Assembly: GCA_020426505.1 (NCBI GenBank) | Contig: JAGQPX010000031.1 | Location: 1-49,340, forward strand | Origin: Planctomycetaceae bacterium | GTDB lineage: Bacteria > Planctomycetota > Planctomycetia > Planctomycetales > Planctomycetaceae | DNA: 49,340 nt | Direction of reading: 5' to 3' | Shown: positions 23,935 to 32,827 of the stretch, piece after piece | Position numbering within the stretch: the stretch's first letter is position 1 | Layout: each line of letters opens with the position of its first letter | The notes under the pieces: model-generated | Databases searched by the model: none | What the model saw: only the letters and a program-made list of their open reading frames with translations | What the model was told of the DNA's origin: nothing | Program-made: the position numbers and the translations under genes

Positions 23935-25998
23935 ATGTCGCTTGCACGAGTTTCGCGTCGTCAGATGTTGCAGTTCACCGGTGGTCAAGCGCTGGGGGTC
24001 GTTGTCGCTCAGCAGTTGTGGTCATCGCGAACGCACGCTGCTGAGGAGCCGACGCTGCCAGCACTGAATCGCTTTCCACGGATGATGCAGGAGTATTACG
24101 TTGACCGGGTACGGGAGATCTCAGAGCAGCGGATCGAGCGGTTGAATGCACTGAAAACAAAGGCCGATGCGGAGGCATATGTGCAATCGGTGCAGGAGCG
24201 GATCCGTGAGAGTTTTGGTCCGGAACCCGAACGGACACCGCTGAACGCGCGCGTGACTGGCGTCGTTGAACGGGACACGTACCGCATCGAGAACGTGATC
24301 TTCGAGAGCCGTCCGGGGTTTCTGGTGACGGGGAACCTTTATGTCCCCAAGGGAGAGAACGGTCCGCGACCCGGGGTGATTGGCACGTGTGGCCACTCGC
24401 ACAACGGCAAAGCGGCAGCCGACTATCAGTCGTTTGCACAAGGCCTCGCGCGGCGAGGCTATGTCGTGCTGATCTACGACCCGATCGGGCAGGGGGAGCG
24501 GTTCCAGTATCCGGACGAGCACCTCAAATCACATGTGGGAGCCGGAGTCCGTGAGCATCTGATGGCGGGCAATCAGCAGTACCTCGTCGGCGAGTTCCTC
24601 GGCTCGTGGCGAGCTTGGGACGGCATCCGGGCGTTGGATTATCTGCTCACCCGCGATGAGGTGGACCCCGAACGGGTCGGCGTCACGGGCAACTCGGGCG
24701 GCGGGACAATGACGACCTGGCTGTGCGGTGTGGAGCAACGATGGTCGATGGGAGCGCCGGCCTGTTTCGTCACCGAGTTCCGCCGCAACTTGGAGAACGA
24801 ACTCCCCGCAGACACCGAACAGTGTCCACCGAAGGCCCTCGCGTTGGGTCTCGAACACGAGGACTTCCTCGCGGCCATGGCACCGAAGCCGGTGATGATC
24901 CTGGCGAAGGAAAAAGATTACTTCGACGTGCGAGGCAGCGAAGCGGCTTACGAACGACTCAGGCGACTGTATGGCCTGCTGGGGGCTGAGGAGAACATCG
25001 GTCTGTTTGTCGGCCCGACGTATCACGGGTACACGCAGGAGAACCGCGAGGCGATGTACGGCTGGTTCCACAAGGCGACCGACACCGACGCTCCGGCGGA
25101 CGAACCGGAGTTGACCATCGAGAAGGATGAGACCTTGTGGTGCACCCCTCAAGGTCAAGTGAGCGCTGAGGGGTCAAGGACGGTGATGGACTTCACGCGC
25201 GAGCTGGCGGATGATTTGAAGCAGCGACGGGACGATGTCGATGCGGCCGAGGTGTCGGATCGACTTCGTGATCTGTGTCGACTGGATGACTTGCCGACGT
25301 CTCCGCGAGTGCGGATCTTGCGGGCACGCTCGGATCGCAAGGCCCCGCGGAGGTCGGTTGTGCCGTATCTCGTGGAGACCGAGCCGGGGATTCAGGCGGT
25401 CGTTTATCGACTGTACGACGAACGGCACTATTCGCGACCGACTCCCGGCAGTAAGCAGGCCTTGCTGTACGTCTCGCATCGTTCGAGCGATGCGGAGTTG
25501 CGTGAGGAGCCCATGTTGCGAGAGGCGATTCAGGGAGCAGGGGACCTGCCGGTGTATACGGTCGATCTGCGGGGTATGGGTGAGTCGCAGCCGGATACGA
25601 CGAATCCTGATTCGTATCTGTCCGCCTATGGAAGTGACTTTTTCTACGCGGCCCACGGGATCATGCTCGACGATCCCTACCCAGCCCAGCGGACTCGTGA
25701 CGTCCTCGCCGTCCTCAACTGGTTGGGCACTCTTGGACATACCGAAGTGCATCTGATGGCAAAGGGCTGGGGAAGCATACCCGCGACGTACGCAGCCTTG
25801 CTGCACCAAGGCGTATCGCAGGTCACTCTCAAGCATGCACTCACGTCCTATCATGACCTCGCACATGCAGACGAGTATGACTGGCCTCTTTCATCGCTGA
25901 CGCCCGGTGTCCTGCAGAGATTTGATCTGCCCGATTGCTATCGAGCACTGAACGCTAAGCACCTGACGCGAATCGAACCGTGGGGACCGAAGGGGTGA
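23935..25998 (+). CDS. Tat-exported protein with two alpha/beta-hydrolase domains
   Basis: 687 residues from the ATG at 23935 (GGAG seven to eight bases upstream). The N-terminus SLARVSRRQMLQFTGGQALG has a twin-arginine motif, pointing to Tat export. The first hydrolase domain (about 100-400) is of the acetylxylan-esterase/dienelactone-hydrolase type: GVIGTCGHSHNGKAAADYQS, LIYDPIGQGERFQYPD, and the nucleophile elbow GVTGNSGGGTMTTWL. His likely comes from PTYHGYTQENREAMYGW. The second domain (about 480-687) repeats the fold (YTVDLRGMGESQPDT) but its elbow reads LMAKGWGSIPA, with no Ser in the nucleophile place, so it is probably catalytically dead. Likely an esterase acting on polysaccharide or aryl esters. 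Confidence 0.87.
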   Translation: MSLARVSRRQMLQFTGGQALGVVVAQQLWSSRTHAAEEPTLPALNRFPRMMQEYYVDRVREISEQRIERLNALKTKADAEAYVQSVQERIRESFGPEPERTPLNARVTGVVERDTYRIENVIFESRPGFLVTGNLYVPKGENGPRPGVIGTCGHSHNGKAAADYQSFAQGLARRGYVVLIYDPIGQGERFQYPDEHLKSHVGAGVREHLMAGNQQYLVGEFLGSWRAWDGIRALDYLLTRDEVDPERVGVTGNSGGGTMTTWLCGVEQRWSMGAPACFVTEFRRNLENELPADTEQCPPKALALGLEHEDFLAAMAPKPVMILAKEKDYFDVRGSEAAYERLRRLYGLLGAEENIGLFVGPTYHGYTQENREAMYGWFHKATDTDAPADEPELTIEKDETLWCTPQGQVSAEGSRTVMDFTRELADDLKQRRDDVDAAEVSDRLRDLCRLDDLPTSPRVRILRARSDRKAPRRSVVPYLVETEPGIQAVVYRLYDERHYSRPTPGSKQALLYVSHRSSDAELREEPMLREAIQGAGDLPVYTVDLRGMGESQPDTTNPDSYLSAYGSDFFYAAHGIMLDDPYPAQRTRDVLAVLNWLGTLGHTEVHLMAKGWGSIPATYAALLHQGVSQVTLKHALTSYHDLAHADEYDWPLSSLTPGVLQRFDLPDCYRALNAKHLTRIEPWGPKG

Positions 25999-26004
25999 GT
26001 GGCT

Positions 26005-26108
26005 CCCAAGCCGACGGCTTTGGCGTCGTGCAGTGTTGAGAGATCGACCGATCACCGCATTCGATCGGTACACACAGAATCGTACGACGGCAAAGCCGTC
26101 GGCTTGGG
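26005..26108. repeat. 104-bp palindromic element after the double hydrolase
   Basis: 25-base arms at 26005-26029 and 26084-26108 are inverted copies with one mismatch. They begin CCCAAGCCGACGGCTTTG. The left arm starts seven bases after the hydrolase stop codon. The centre contains a smaller palindrome around GATCGACCGATC and GATCGGT. It could serve as a transcription terminator or mRNA-stabilising stem. Confidence 0.85.
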
Positions 26109-26203
26109 AATGTACGACATCTCTCGCAGAGGTCTGTGCGTGGCATCGGTAGTGCGATAGATTGGTGGGATGGGAACGTACGTGAGTCGTACCATGCTGC
26201 TGA

Positions 26204-27472
26204 ATGGCCAAGAAGGGAGAATCTGTGGGAGTGCTGACTGAATGGGAGTCGGTGATTGATCGGCGAGTGGCCGAGTTGGAGCCGCGGTTGATCGAGGTGC
26301 GTCGGTATCTGCATGCGCATCCGGAGCCGAGCAAAGAGGAACGGGAGACGTCCAAGTATCTTGCCAGTCAATTGAGTGACGCTGGCTTGGATGCGAAGTT
26401 GTGCCGTGACGGTTTGGGAGTCATCGCCGAGACGGAGTTGGGACAACCGGCGGAGGACGCGCCGTTAATCGCCATTCGTGCCGACATCGATGCTCTGCGA
26501 ATTCAGGACAGCAAGACGACCGCCTATGCGTCGCAGCATGAGGGGTTGTGTCATGCATGCGGTCACGATGTGCATGCGACGATGGTGTTGGGGGCTGCCT
26601 CGTTTGCGGCTGCGAATTCGTACGGAGAGGTTGATGCACCGGGCGCCCGCCTGCGGTTTCTGTTTCAACCGGCGGAAGAGACATCAGACGGAGCACGCTG
26701 GCTCGTTGAACAGGGAGCGGTTGACGACGTCGATTCGATTCTCGGTATCCATGTCGACCCTGAGCGGGCACTCGGCACGGTTGGCATCCGCTATGGTACA
26801 CTGACGGCCAATTGTGATGAGATCGAAATCGTCATCGAGGGCAAGGGAGGCCACTCAGCACGTCCGCATCACACGCTTGATCCGATCGCAGCAGCGGCGA
26901 AGCTCGTTTCGACGTTGTACGAATTCCTGCCGCGCTCGGTCGATTCGCGGAGTGCTTCGGTCTTTTCCGTGGGCAAGATTTCGGGCGGCACATTGCCCAA
27001 CGTCATTCCGGATCGCGTGGAGATCCGTGGGTCGCTACGAACACTCAGCGCAGAGAGTCGTGAGACGCTCAAGACCCGCATCGAGGAGATTGTGCATGGG
27101 GTGAAAGAATTGAGCCGCACGACGATCCACTTGCGATTTCTCACGCCTATTGACGCTGTCGATAACGATCCGCGTATCACATCGGCGTTGGAAGAGGCAT
27201 CGCGGCGAGTTCTGGGTGATGAGGGGATCACGCAGATCACACAGCCCAGCATGGGTGGCGAGGACTTCTCGGGTTACCTGACCAAGGTGCCCGGAGCCTT
27301 GCTGCGGTTGGGGGTCGCGCCGCCCGGATTTGCCGCTCCATTTTTGCATGCTCCCGACTTCGATATCGACGAACGAGCCATCGCGATTGGGGCACGCATC
27401 CTGTTGCGGGCCGCGTTGATCCTGTCCGATGACAGTGAGGAGGAATCGAATGTGGAGAACTACTCGATCTGA
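26204..27472 (+). CDS. M20D family amidohydrolase (hippurate/N-acyl amino acid hydrolase-like)
   Basis: 422 residues, cytosolic, binuclear-metal peptidase family M20D. Metal-site motifs: IRADIDALRIQD, CHACGHDVHATMVLGAA (residues about 113-129), QPAEETSDGARWLVEQGAV, and MGGEDFSGYL near the C-terminus. The dimerisation/lid domain (GKGGHSARPHHTLDPIAAA) is typical. It should hydrolyse N-acyl amino acids or small amide conjugates. The ATG at 26204 has no ribosome binding site, whereas AAGGGAGA at 26213-26220 would serve the in-frame GTGs at 26225 or 26231, so the true N-terminus may be seven to nine residues shorter. It follows a palindromic element and stands alone. Confidence 0.9.
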   Translation: MAKKGESVGVLTEWESVIDRRVAELEPRLIEVRRYLHAHPEPSKEERETSKYLASQLSDAGLDAKLCRDGLGVIAETELGQPAEDAPLIAIRADIDALRIQDSKTTAYASQHEGLCHACGHDVHATMVLGAASFAAANSYGEVDAPGARLRFLFQPAEETSDGARWLVEQGAVDDVDSILGIHVDPERALGTVGIRYGTLTANCDEIEIVIEGKGGHSARPHHTLDPIAAAAKLVSTLYEFLPRSVDSRSASVFSVGKISGGTLPNVIPDRVEIRGSLRTLSAESRETLKTRIEEIVHGVKELSRTTIHLRFLTPIDAVDNDPRITSALEEASRRVLGDEGITQITQPSMGGEDFSGYLTKVPGALLRLGVAPPGFAAPFLHAPDFDIDERAIAIGARILLRAALILSDDSEEESNVENYSI

Positions 27473-27479
27473 GAAATCG

Positions 27480-27530
27480 GATTTGAAATCTCAGATTTCA
27501 GGTTTCGGAGTTCAGATTTGAAATCTCAGA
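27480..27530. repeat. Pair of 16-bp direct repeats after the M20 gene
   Basis: GATTTGAAATCTCAGA occurs at 27480-27495 and again at 27515-27530. Within the first copy GAAATCT-C-AGATTTC forms a seven-base hairpin. This AT-richer patch contrasts with the GC-rich flanks and may act as a terminator for the amidohydrolase gene. Confidence 0.7.
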
Positions 27531-27616
27531 AGCAGCGCCTCTTTTGTACACTCTGAGAACATTCTCCAAGTTGGGTCACGTCTCATTACCGATCTCTTTG
27601 ACGAATCGAGCCGCGC

Positions 27617-28732
27617 ATGTCTGCACTCACCTTCACCCGCAATGACAAGCCAACGTTGGGCGTTGAGGTTGAGTTACAACTGGTAAACGCTCAGACATTC
27701 GAGCTGTCTCCTTCGATTGAAGCTGTTCTCAAGACGATGCCGGAGGATTTGAATTCGTGTGTCAAGCCGGAGTTGATGCAGAGTTATCTGGAAATCAACA
27801 CGGGTATCTGCGAGACAGTCTCGGATGTGCGGGAGGATCTGACCGGCTCGCTCGAACGACTGAACGCCGTCTGTGACTCATTGGGGCTGCGGTTGTTCTG
27901 GGGGGCGACGCATCCGTTTTCGTCATGGCGACGACAGCGGATCACGGTCAACGACCGGTACTATCAACTGGTTGATCTGATGCAGGACATCGCGCGTCGA
28001 CTCGTGACGTTCGGCCTGCATGTGCATGTCGGGGTCGATTCGGGCGACAAAGCGGTGATGGTTTGTGATCGCATGCTAAGGCATCTCCCACTGCTACTTT
28101 CGCTCTCAGCAAACTCCCCCTTCTGGGAGGCACGTCCGACCGGATTGCATTCGAATCGGTCGAAGATCATGGAGATGCTGCCGACCGCCGGGCTGCCGCA
28201 TCAGATGCGTAACTGGAGCGAGTACGTCTGGCTGATCAGCCACTTGCAGGACACGGGGTTCATCAACACGATTCGTGAAATCTGGTGGGACATCCGCCCG
28301 CATCACAACTTCGGCACGGTCGAGATTCGCATTTGTGACATGCCCTGTAACCTGGAGCAGGTGCTGGCGATCACGGCGCTCGTGCAGTGTCTGGTGGTCG
28401 CCATCTCGGACCAGATTGACGAGGGGACGTATCTGTCGGAGTATCATCCGATGATCGTCCAGCAGAACAAGTGGCGAGCAACGCGGTACGGGGCTCAGGC
28501 ACAACTCGTCAACAGCGACGACTATCAGCAATACTCAGTGCAGGAAACGACCGATCAATTGGTCGAAAAGCTGCTACCGACGGCGGAGCGTCTGGGATGC
28601 GTGAGCGAGTTGCAGTCAGTTCGGCAACTCCCCGCCAATACAGGAGCCGAGCAACAGCTCAACCTGTATGAGGAGACGTACAGTCGTCACGAAGTCGTAC
28701 GGCGGATGCTGGAGCAGAACTCATTCACCTGA
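27617..28732 (+). CDS. ybdK: YbdK-type carboxylate-amine ligase (GCS2 family)
   Basis: 371 residues, cytosolic. Glutamate-cysteine ligase family 2 features: the N-terminal ATP/metal motif TLGVEVELQLVNAQTFELSP (residues about 12-31), KPELMQSYLEINTGIC, FWGATHPFSSWRRQRI, FGLHVHVGVDSGDKAVMVCDRML, and NFGTVEIRICDMP (about 233-245). E. coli YbdK has weak glutamate-cysteine ligase activity; the natural substrate in planctomycetes is not known. The gene lies upstream of the ExbB-ExbD cluster with a gap of about 100 bases. The symbol is a family label. Confidence 0.9.
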   Translation: MSALTFTRNDKPTLGVEVELQLVNAQTFELSPSIEAVLKTMPEDLNSCVKPELMQSYLEINTGICETVSDVREDLTGSLERLNAVCDSLGLRLFWGATHPFSSWRRQRITVNDRYYQLVDLMQDIARRLVTFGLHVHVGVDSGDKAVMVCDRMLRHLPLLLSLSANSPFWEARPTGLHSNRSKIMEMLPTAGLPHQMRNWSEYVWLISHLQDTGFINTIREIWWDIRPHHNFGTVEIRICDMPCNLEQVLAITALVQCLVVAISDQIDEGTYLSEYHPMIVQQNKWRATRYGAQAQLVNSDDYQQYSVQETTDQLVEKLLPTAERLGCVSELQSVRQLPANTGAEQQLNLYEETYSRHEVVRRMLEQNSFT

Positions 28733-28831
28733 TTCGTGGCAAAATTCAGTCCCTCGCCGTAGAATGACCGTTCCTGTCTGCGTTTACTTGAGTGCAACCA
28801 TACACACCGATTGACTCCGCTGGAGACGATA

Positions 28832-29653
28832 ATGCTGGACCACCCGACCTCGAATTCCCGCGCCTGGTCCTTTTTGCTGCTCATTGTGCTGGCCGTCGGG
28901 ATCGTGGGCTGGGGCATCCCAAGTGTGGGGTGGACCTTCCAGGGCGATGATGCGGCGGCCGCTGCCCCGGCGGAAGGCGGCGACGCTGCACCGCCGGTCG
29001 AGTCACAAAGTTTCTTGACGTGGATGATTAAAGCGTCCGGCATCTTCGGAGCTATCCTGTTGCTCCTCTCTTTTCTGATGGTGGCGATCATCATGATGAA
29101 CGTCCTGCAGGTTCGGAGGGAGAACCTGTTGCCGCAGGCGTTTGTGGAGGCCTTCGAGGCAAAACTCCAAGCCAAGGACTATCAGGGAGCGTACGAGACG
29201 GCCCGCAGCGACGACTCCTTCGTCGCCCGAGTGTTGGCAGCCGGGCTGAGCAAACTCAACCGTGGCTACAGCGAGGCCGTCGAAGGCATGCAGGAGGTCG
29301 GTGAGGAAGAGACGATGGAGATGGAGCACCGGCTGAGTTACCTCGCACTCATCGGCACGATTGCTCCTATGATTGGATTGATGGGAACGGTTTACGGCAT
29401 GATCAACAGCTTCCGCACGATCGCAGAGTCGGCGACGCAGCCCAAACCATCGGAACTTGCAGACGGCATCTCGACGGCCTTGTTCACCACTTTGGAAGGG
29501 CTGACCGTCGCGATCCCGGCGATGATCGCTTACAGCCTATTGCGAAACCGCATGAACCGATACGTCTTGGAAGTCGGAATGGTCAGCGAGGGGCTGATGA
29601 GCCGGTTCTCGTCCGTGGGCAAGAGCAGCAAATCGGCCCCTCCCACCTCGTGA
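28832..29653 (+). CDS. exbB: MotA/TolQ/ExbB proton channel family protein
   Basis: 273 residues from the ATG at 28832 (GGAG eight bases upstream; the TTG at 28811 is less likely). An N-terminal hydrophobic segment (SFLLLIVLAVGIVGWGIPSVGWTF) and an Ala/Pro-rich linker (DDAAAAAPAEGGDAAPPVES) precede the three canonical ExbB helices: about 65-95 (ASGIFGAILLLLSFLMVAIIMMNV), about 175-200 (LSYLALIGTIAPMIGLMGTVYGMI) and about 225-250 (LTVAIPAMIAYSLLRNRM). The family signature APMIGLMGTV is clear. It forms the stator of an energy-transducing motor with ExbD, using the proton gradient to drive outer-membrane transport or envelope processes. Confidence 0.92.
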   Translation: MLDHPTSNSRAWSFLLLIVLAVGIVGWGIPSVGWTFQGDDAAAAAPAEGGDAAPPVESQSFLTWMIKASGIFGAILLLLSFLMVAIIMMNVLQVRRENLLPQAFVEAFEAKLQAKDYQGAYETARSDDSFVARVLAAGLSKLNRGYSEAVEGMQEVGEEETMEMEHRLSYLALIGTIAPMIGLMGTVYGMINSFRTIAESATQPKPSELADGISTALFTTLEGLTVAIPAMIAYSLLRNRMNRYVLEVGMVSEGLMSRFSSVGKSSKSAPPTS

Positions 29654-29698
29654 GCTTGTCTGCGTGAATCGACTTTCAACTTGCACCACTTCCCGACC

Positions 29699-30175
29699 AT
29701 GAAAATCAAGACCAGCAAACCGAGCCTCGTCGATCCGGATATGACTCCGATGATCGACATCGTGTTTCAGTTGATTGCGTTCTTCATGATCGTGACCAAC
29801 TTCGAGCAAACTCAGGCGGACGAGCGCGTCAAACTGCCGGAGGACGAACTGGCTCAACCGCCGATCGCTCCCCGCGAACAGGAGCTGTACATCAACGTCG
29901 GTTTTGAACGAGACAAAGACGGCAACATTATTGATCCGACGCCGTATGTTTTCTCCAAAGAGGGAGCCAAGACGGCTCAGGCGTATGCTTCCGAACTCCA
30001 GATGGAGGCCCGCGTTGCGAAAACCAAGAAGATTGAGCCAAGCACCATCACGGTGGTGATCCGCGCGGACTCCGAAACCCCGACCGGCATCGTGCAGGAA
30101 CTGATGAAACTCGCCATGGATAATGGCTTTTCAACATTCGCCCTCAAAGCGAAAGCCAAAGCTCTTGATCAGTAA
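29699..30175 (+). CDS. exbD: ExbD/TolR biopolymer transport protein, first copy
   Basis: 158 residues from the ATG at 29699. A basic cytoplasmic tail (KIKTSKPSLVDPDM) is followed by one transmembrane helix with the conserved Asp in MTPMIDIVFQLIAFFMIV (residues about 15-32), the proton-carrying residue of the family. The periplasmic domain ends TPTGIVQELMKLAMDNGFSTFALKAK. It pairs with the ExbB-like protein encoded 45 bases upstream. Two ExbD genes in a row suggest a heteromeric stator. Confidence 0.9.
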   Translation: MKIKTSKPSLVDPDMTPMIDIVFQLIAFFMIVTNFEQTQADERVKLPEDELAQPPIAPREQELYINVGFERDKDGNIIDPTPYVFSKEGAKTAQAYASELQMEARVAKTKKIEPSTITVVIRADSETPTGIVQELMKLAMDNGFSTFALKAKAKALDQ

Positions 30176-30185
30176 TCTCCGTTTG

Positions 30186-30220
30186 TGGCTACTCGCTACT
30201 CCCTATTCGCTACTCCCTAC
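30186..30220 (+). repeat. Short direct repeats between the two exbD genes
   Basis: The 51 bases between the two exbD genes contain CGCTACTCCCTA twice in succession plus a degenerate third copy (CTACTC). No protein coding is implied. It might be a slipped-strand duplication or part of the second gene's leader. Confidence 0.5.
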
Positions 30221-30226
30221 TTCCCC

Positions 30227-30727
30227 ATGAAACTCCGGCACAAAGGCGATGCAACGAAGATCGAGGCGCAGATGGCGCCGATGATCGATATCGTCTTTCA
30301 GTTGCTGATTTTCTTTATGCTGACGCTGAAAATCCTCGCGCCGGAGGGGGACTTCAATATCAATATGCCTATCGGCCAGGCTCAGGCCGATGATGAGAGT
30401 GATATGCAGTTGGATATTAAAGTCCGCCTCCTCGCAAGCCCGGATGGCACCCTCAAACAAGTCGCTCTTGGCACCCGCCAGCTTGGAAACGATGAGCGCG
30501 TGTTCGATCGCTTGAACAGCGAGATTATTACGATCGTTGGCCGGCCGGGCGCGGGTGAAAATGAGGTTGAAGTCGAGATCGATGCTGACTACGGGCTGCA
30601 CTACGGCAACGTGATCCAGGCCATCTCTGCATGCACGGGAAAGATCGACCCAATCACGAAGAAGCCTGTGCGATACGTCGAGAAGATCAAGTTCGCCAAA
30701 CCTCGCCCGCCGGGTGATGCACAGTGA
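30227..30727 (+). CDS. exbD: ExbD/TolR biopolymer transport protein, second copy
   Basis: 166 residues from the ATG at 30227; the frame runs open back to 30185 through the repeat patch but without a start signal. It has a basic tail (KLRHKGDATKIE) and the helix MAPMIDIVFQLLIFFMLTL with the conserved Asp. The periplasmic domain (IKVRLLASPDGTLKQVALGT...VEIDADYGLHYGNVIQAISACTG) is the usual ExbD fold and differs clearly from the first copy. It ends the ybdK-exbB-exbD-exbD run. No TonB-like gene is near, so the partner must be elsewhere. Confidence 0.9.
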   Translation: MKLRHKGDATKIEAQMAPMIDIVFQLLIFFMLTLKILAPEGDFNINMPIGQAQADDESDMQLDIKVRLLASPDGTLKQVALGTRQLGNDERVFDRLNSEIITIVGRPGAGENEVEVEIDADYGLHYGNVIQAISACTGKIDPITKKPVRYVEKIKFAKPRPPGDAQ

Positions 30728-30729
30728 CG

Positions 30730-30745
30730 AGCGTTTGAGAACGCT
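30730..30745. terminator. Possible bidirectional terminator
   Basis: Between the convergent exbD and WD40-cytochrome genes lies AGCGTT-TGAG-AACGCT, a six-base stem with a four-base loop, followed on the plus strand by GTTGTGTT. The stem is short and the T-tract imperfect, so this is only a candidate. Confidence 0.4.
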
Positions 30746-30757
30746 GTTGTGTTCAAC

Positions 30758-32719
30758 TCACTTTGCAGACGCCGAGGCGTTCTGTTGTTGCTGCACCGCT
30801 TCGATCTCAGCAAGTGCCTTTTTCATGGCGTCCAGCTGGGCCTGTGATGTTTGGGCAGCAGCCTTGGCATCGTTGAGGGCCTTTTGCTCTTCCGGTGTTA
30901 GCACGGCAGCAGCGAGTGCTGCTTTCGCTGCCTCCTGGAGTTGAGTCGCGGTTTGTTGTGCCTCAGTAAGTGCCTGCACGGTCCCATCGAAGGTCGCCTT
31001 CGTCTCGCCTGCAACCTTGGCAGCGGCTGCCTGGTCCTGCTGAGCCTTCTCGTAGAGTTTCAGCGCTGCAGCCAGCAAGTCCTCGGCTGACTTCAAGCGG
31101 GCGGACGTCTCTGCGTAGGCCTGCTCGGCAGCCGTCTTTGCGGTTGTGGCCGGCTCGATCTTGCCCGCAGCGGCAGCGGCTTGTTGCTCTGCCACCGTCG
31201 CAGCCTGTTTGCGCTGGGCGAGCAACTCGTCGGATGTCTTCTGGAGAGCAGCCAATTGCTCCTGAGCCTGCTTGGCTTGAGTGTCGACGGCTGTCAGTGA
31301 GGCACGCACGGCTTCCAGCTGGGCAGCGAGCGTTGGCGGGTTGCTGGAGAGCGTGCCGAACACTGCCGCATCGGCCGCGTTCCATACGGTGACGGTTCCT
31401 GTATAGTCTCCCGCAATGACTTTTTCCGTTTCGGCATCGAAGGCGACGTCGAGACCAATGTCCGGCATGCCCCCGAAGTCTCGGATGGCGGCTCCGTCGC
31501 CTTGCCAGAGTTTGGCGACCCTGTCGCCGCCGGTCGTGATGATTCGTCCGTCACGGATGTAGTCCATGGCATAGACTCCGCCGCCGTGGGCGCCCCAGTT
31601 CTTGATTTGACCGCCGTTATTCATCTCCCACAAACGAACGGTTCCGTCAGCACTGCACGAGCCAAGCACATTGCTGTCCGGCCGCCAGCTGAGATCGTTG
31701 ATCGCTCCGGAGTGGCCGTTGAGCACGAGGTACTCCCGGCCGGTGAAGGCTTCCCAGACGACGAGACCATTGGCTCGGTCACCCGATGCGAGCAACACTC
31801 CGTCCGGGCTGAATTCGACTGCGGTGATCCAGTCGGTGTGCTTCTTCATCTCGTGAAGCAACTCGCCGGTCGCTGTCGAGTAGACGCGGAGCATCTTCTT
31901 CGGACCGCCCAGCGCGATCATCGTTTGATCAGGAGACAAGTCGGCTCCCAGCACAAGGTCGTATTCGTTGCCGACTTCGATGCGGCGTTCGCCGGTCGCG
32001 ACGTCGAACACGATCACCTTGCCGGATGCTCCACCTCGCCCGCCCCCCGCGAGCAGCAGTGCGCCATTGCGGCTGAATTTGAGGATGTGCGGCTGACCCT
32101 CGGGGAAGGGGAGGACACCAAGCAGACGGCGGTCGCGAGTGTCGTACAGGGCGATCTGCTGGAAGCCGCTGACCGCTGCCAGCGGTGACCAGGGATTCGT
32201 CGCCAGCGCGGTGACAGCGTTGGCCGTTGAAGTGATCGTCTGTGGCTCACCCAGATACTGAGCAGGCATCGGCGGTGGGCCCGGTGGACGTTCGGTGCTG
32301 ACTTCGATCTTGGCGATCGTGTTCTGCTTTTTCGGCATCTCCGCCTTGCTGCCCTTGTCCTTGAGCAGTCCGCCCACGATCCATTTCTGGATCACGGCCA
32401 GTTCTTCCTCGGGCAGCTTAGGCTGACCCGGAGGCATCGCCGGCTCGGACTCGTGTGTGATGAGAGACCATAGGTAACTCGCTTCCAAATCCCCAGGTTC
32501 GACGACCTCGCCTGAGCTTCCGCCGGTTCGGAGAGCGGCATAATCATCGATGACGAGTCCGCCCTTCTTGTCATTCGCGTTGTGACATGACCCGCACCGC
32601 ATCCGGAAGATGGGAAGCACATGATCCTGAAACGTGACTTTCTCAGCTGCGTCGTCTGCAAAAGTGACCGACGTGCAAGCGGTGAGAACAATCACACAAG
32701 TTGTAACAAAGTATCGCAT
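30758..32719 (-). CDS. Exported cytochrome c / WD40 protein with Ala-rich coiled coil
   Basis: 653 residues from the ATG at 32719, where the signal peptide begins (RYFVTTCVIVLTACTSVTFA). The planctomycete-type cytochrome c domain (about 24-115) has one haem site CGSCH and a likely axial Met in EPAMPPGQPKLPEEE. Residues about 135-445 form a WD40 propeller (ITAVEFSPDGVLLASGDRANGLVVWE; INDLSWRPDSNVLGSCSADGTVRLWE). The last 180 residues are an Ala/Gln-rich heptad region (QAKQAQEQLAALQKTSDELLAQRKQ...), predicted as a long coiled coil. It is the last gene of the four-gene operon and likely works with the DUF1549/DUF1553 protein. Possible roles are redox sensing or scaffolding; function is not established. 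Confidence 0.88.
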   Translation of the reverse strand: MRYFVTTCVIVLTACTSVTFADDAAEKVTFQDHVLPIFRMRCGSCHNANDKKGGLVIDDYAALRTGGSSGEVVEPGDLEASYLWSLITHESEPAMPPGQPKLPEEELAVIQKWIVGGLLKDKGSKAEMPKKQNTIAKIEVSTERPPGPPPMPAQYLGEPQTITSTANAVTALATNPWSPLAAVSGFQQIALYDTRDRRLLGVLPFPEGQPHILKFSRNGALLLAGGGRGGASGKVIVFDVATGERRIEVGNEYDLVLGADLSPDQTMIALGGPKKMLRVYSTATGELLHEMKKHTDWITAVEFSPDGVLLASGDRANGLVVWEAFTGREYLVLNGHSGAINDLSWRPDSNVLGSCSADGTVRLWEMNNGGQIKNWGAHGGGVYAMDYIRDGRIITTGGDRVAKLWQGDGAAIRDFGGMPDIGLDVAFDAETEKVIAGDYTGTVTVWNAADAAVFGTLSSNPPTLAAQLEAVRASLTAVDTQAKQAQEQLAALQKTSDELLAQRKQAATVAEQQAAAAAGKIEPATTAKTAAEQAYAETSARLKSAEDLLAAALKLYEKAQQDQAAAAKVAGETKATFDGTVQALTEAQQTATQLQEAAKAALAAAVLTPEEQKALNDAKAAAQTSQAQLDAMKKALAEIEAVQQQQNASASAK

Positions 32720-32827
32720 GGCGAAGTGGCTCAATGAGTGTGATCCCTGTGAGTGAGATCGATGTTTGAATCGTATGCCCTCTGTATGGCCCCACATTCG
32801 AAATGCGGGGTCAAACGTGAGTGTGAA

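Noticed and set aside
27480..27530. CRISPR-like direct repeats
   Set aside because: Only two copies with a 19-base gap and internal palindromes; no array and no cas gene.
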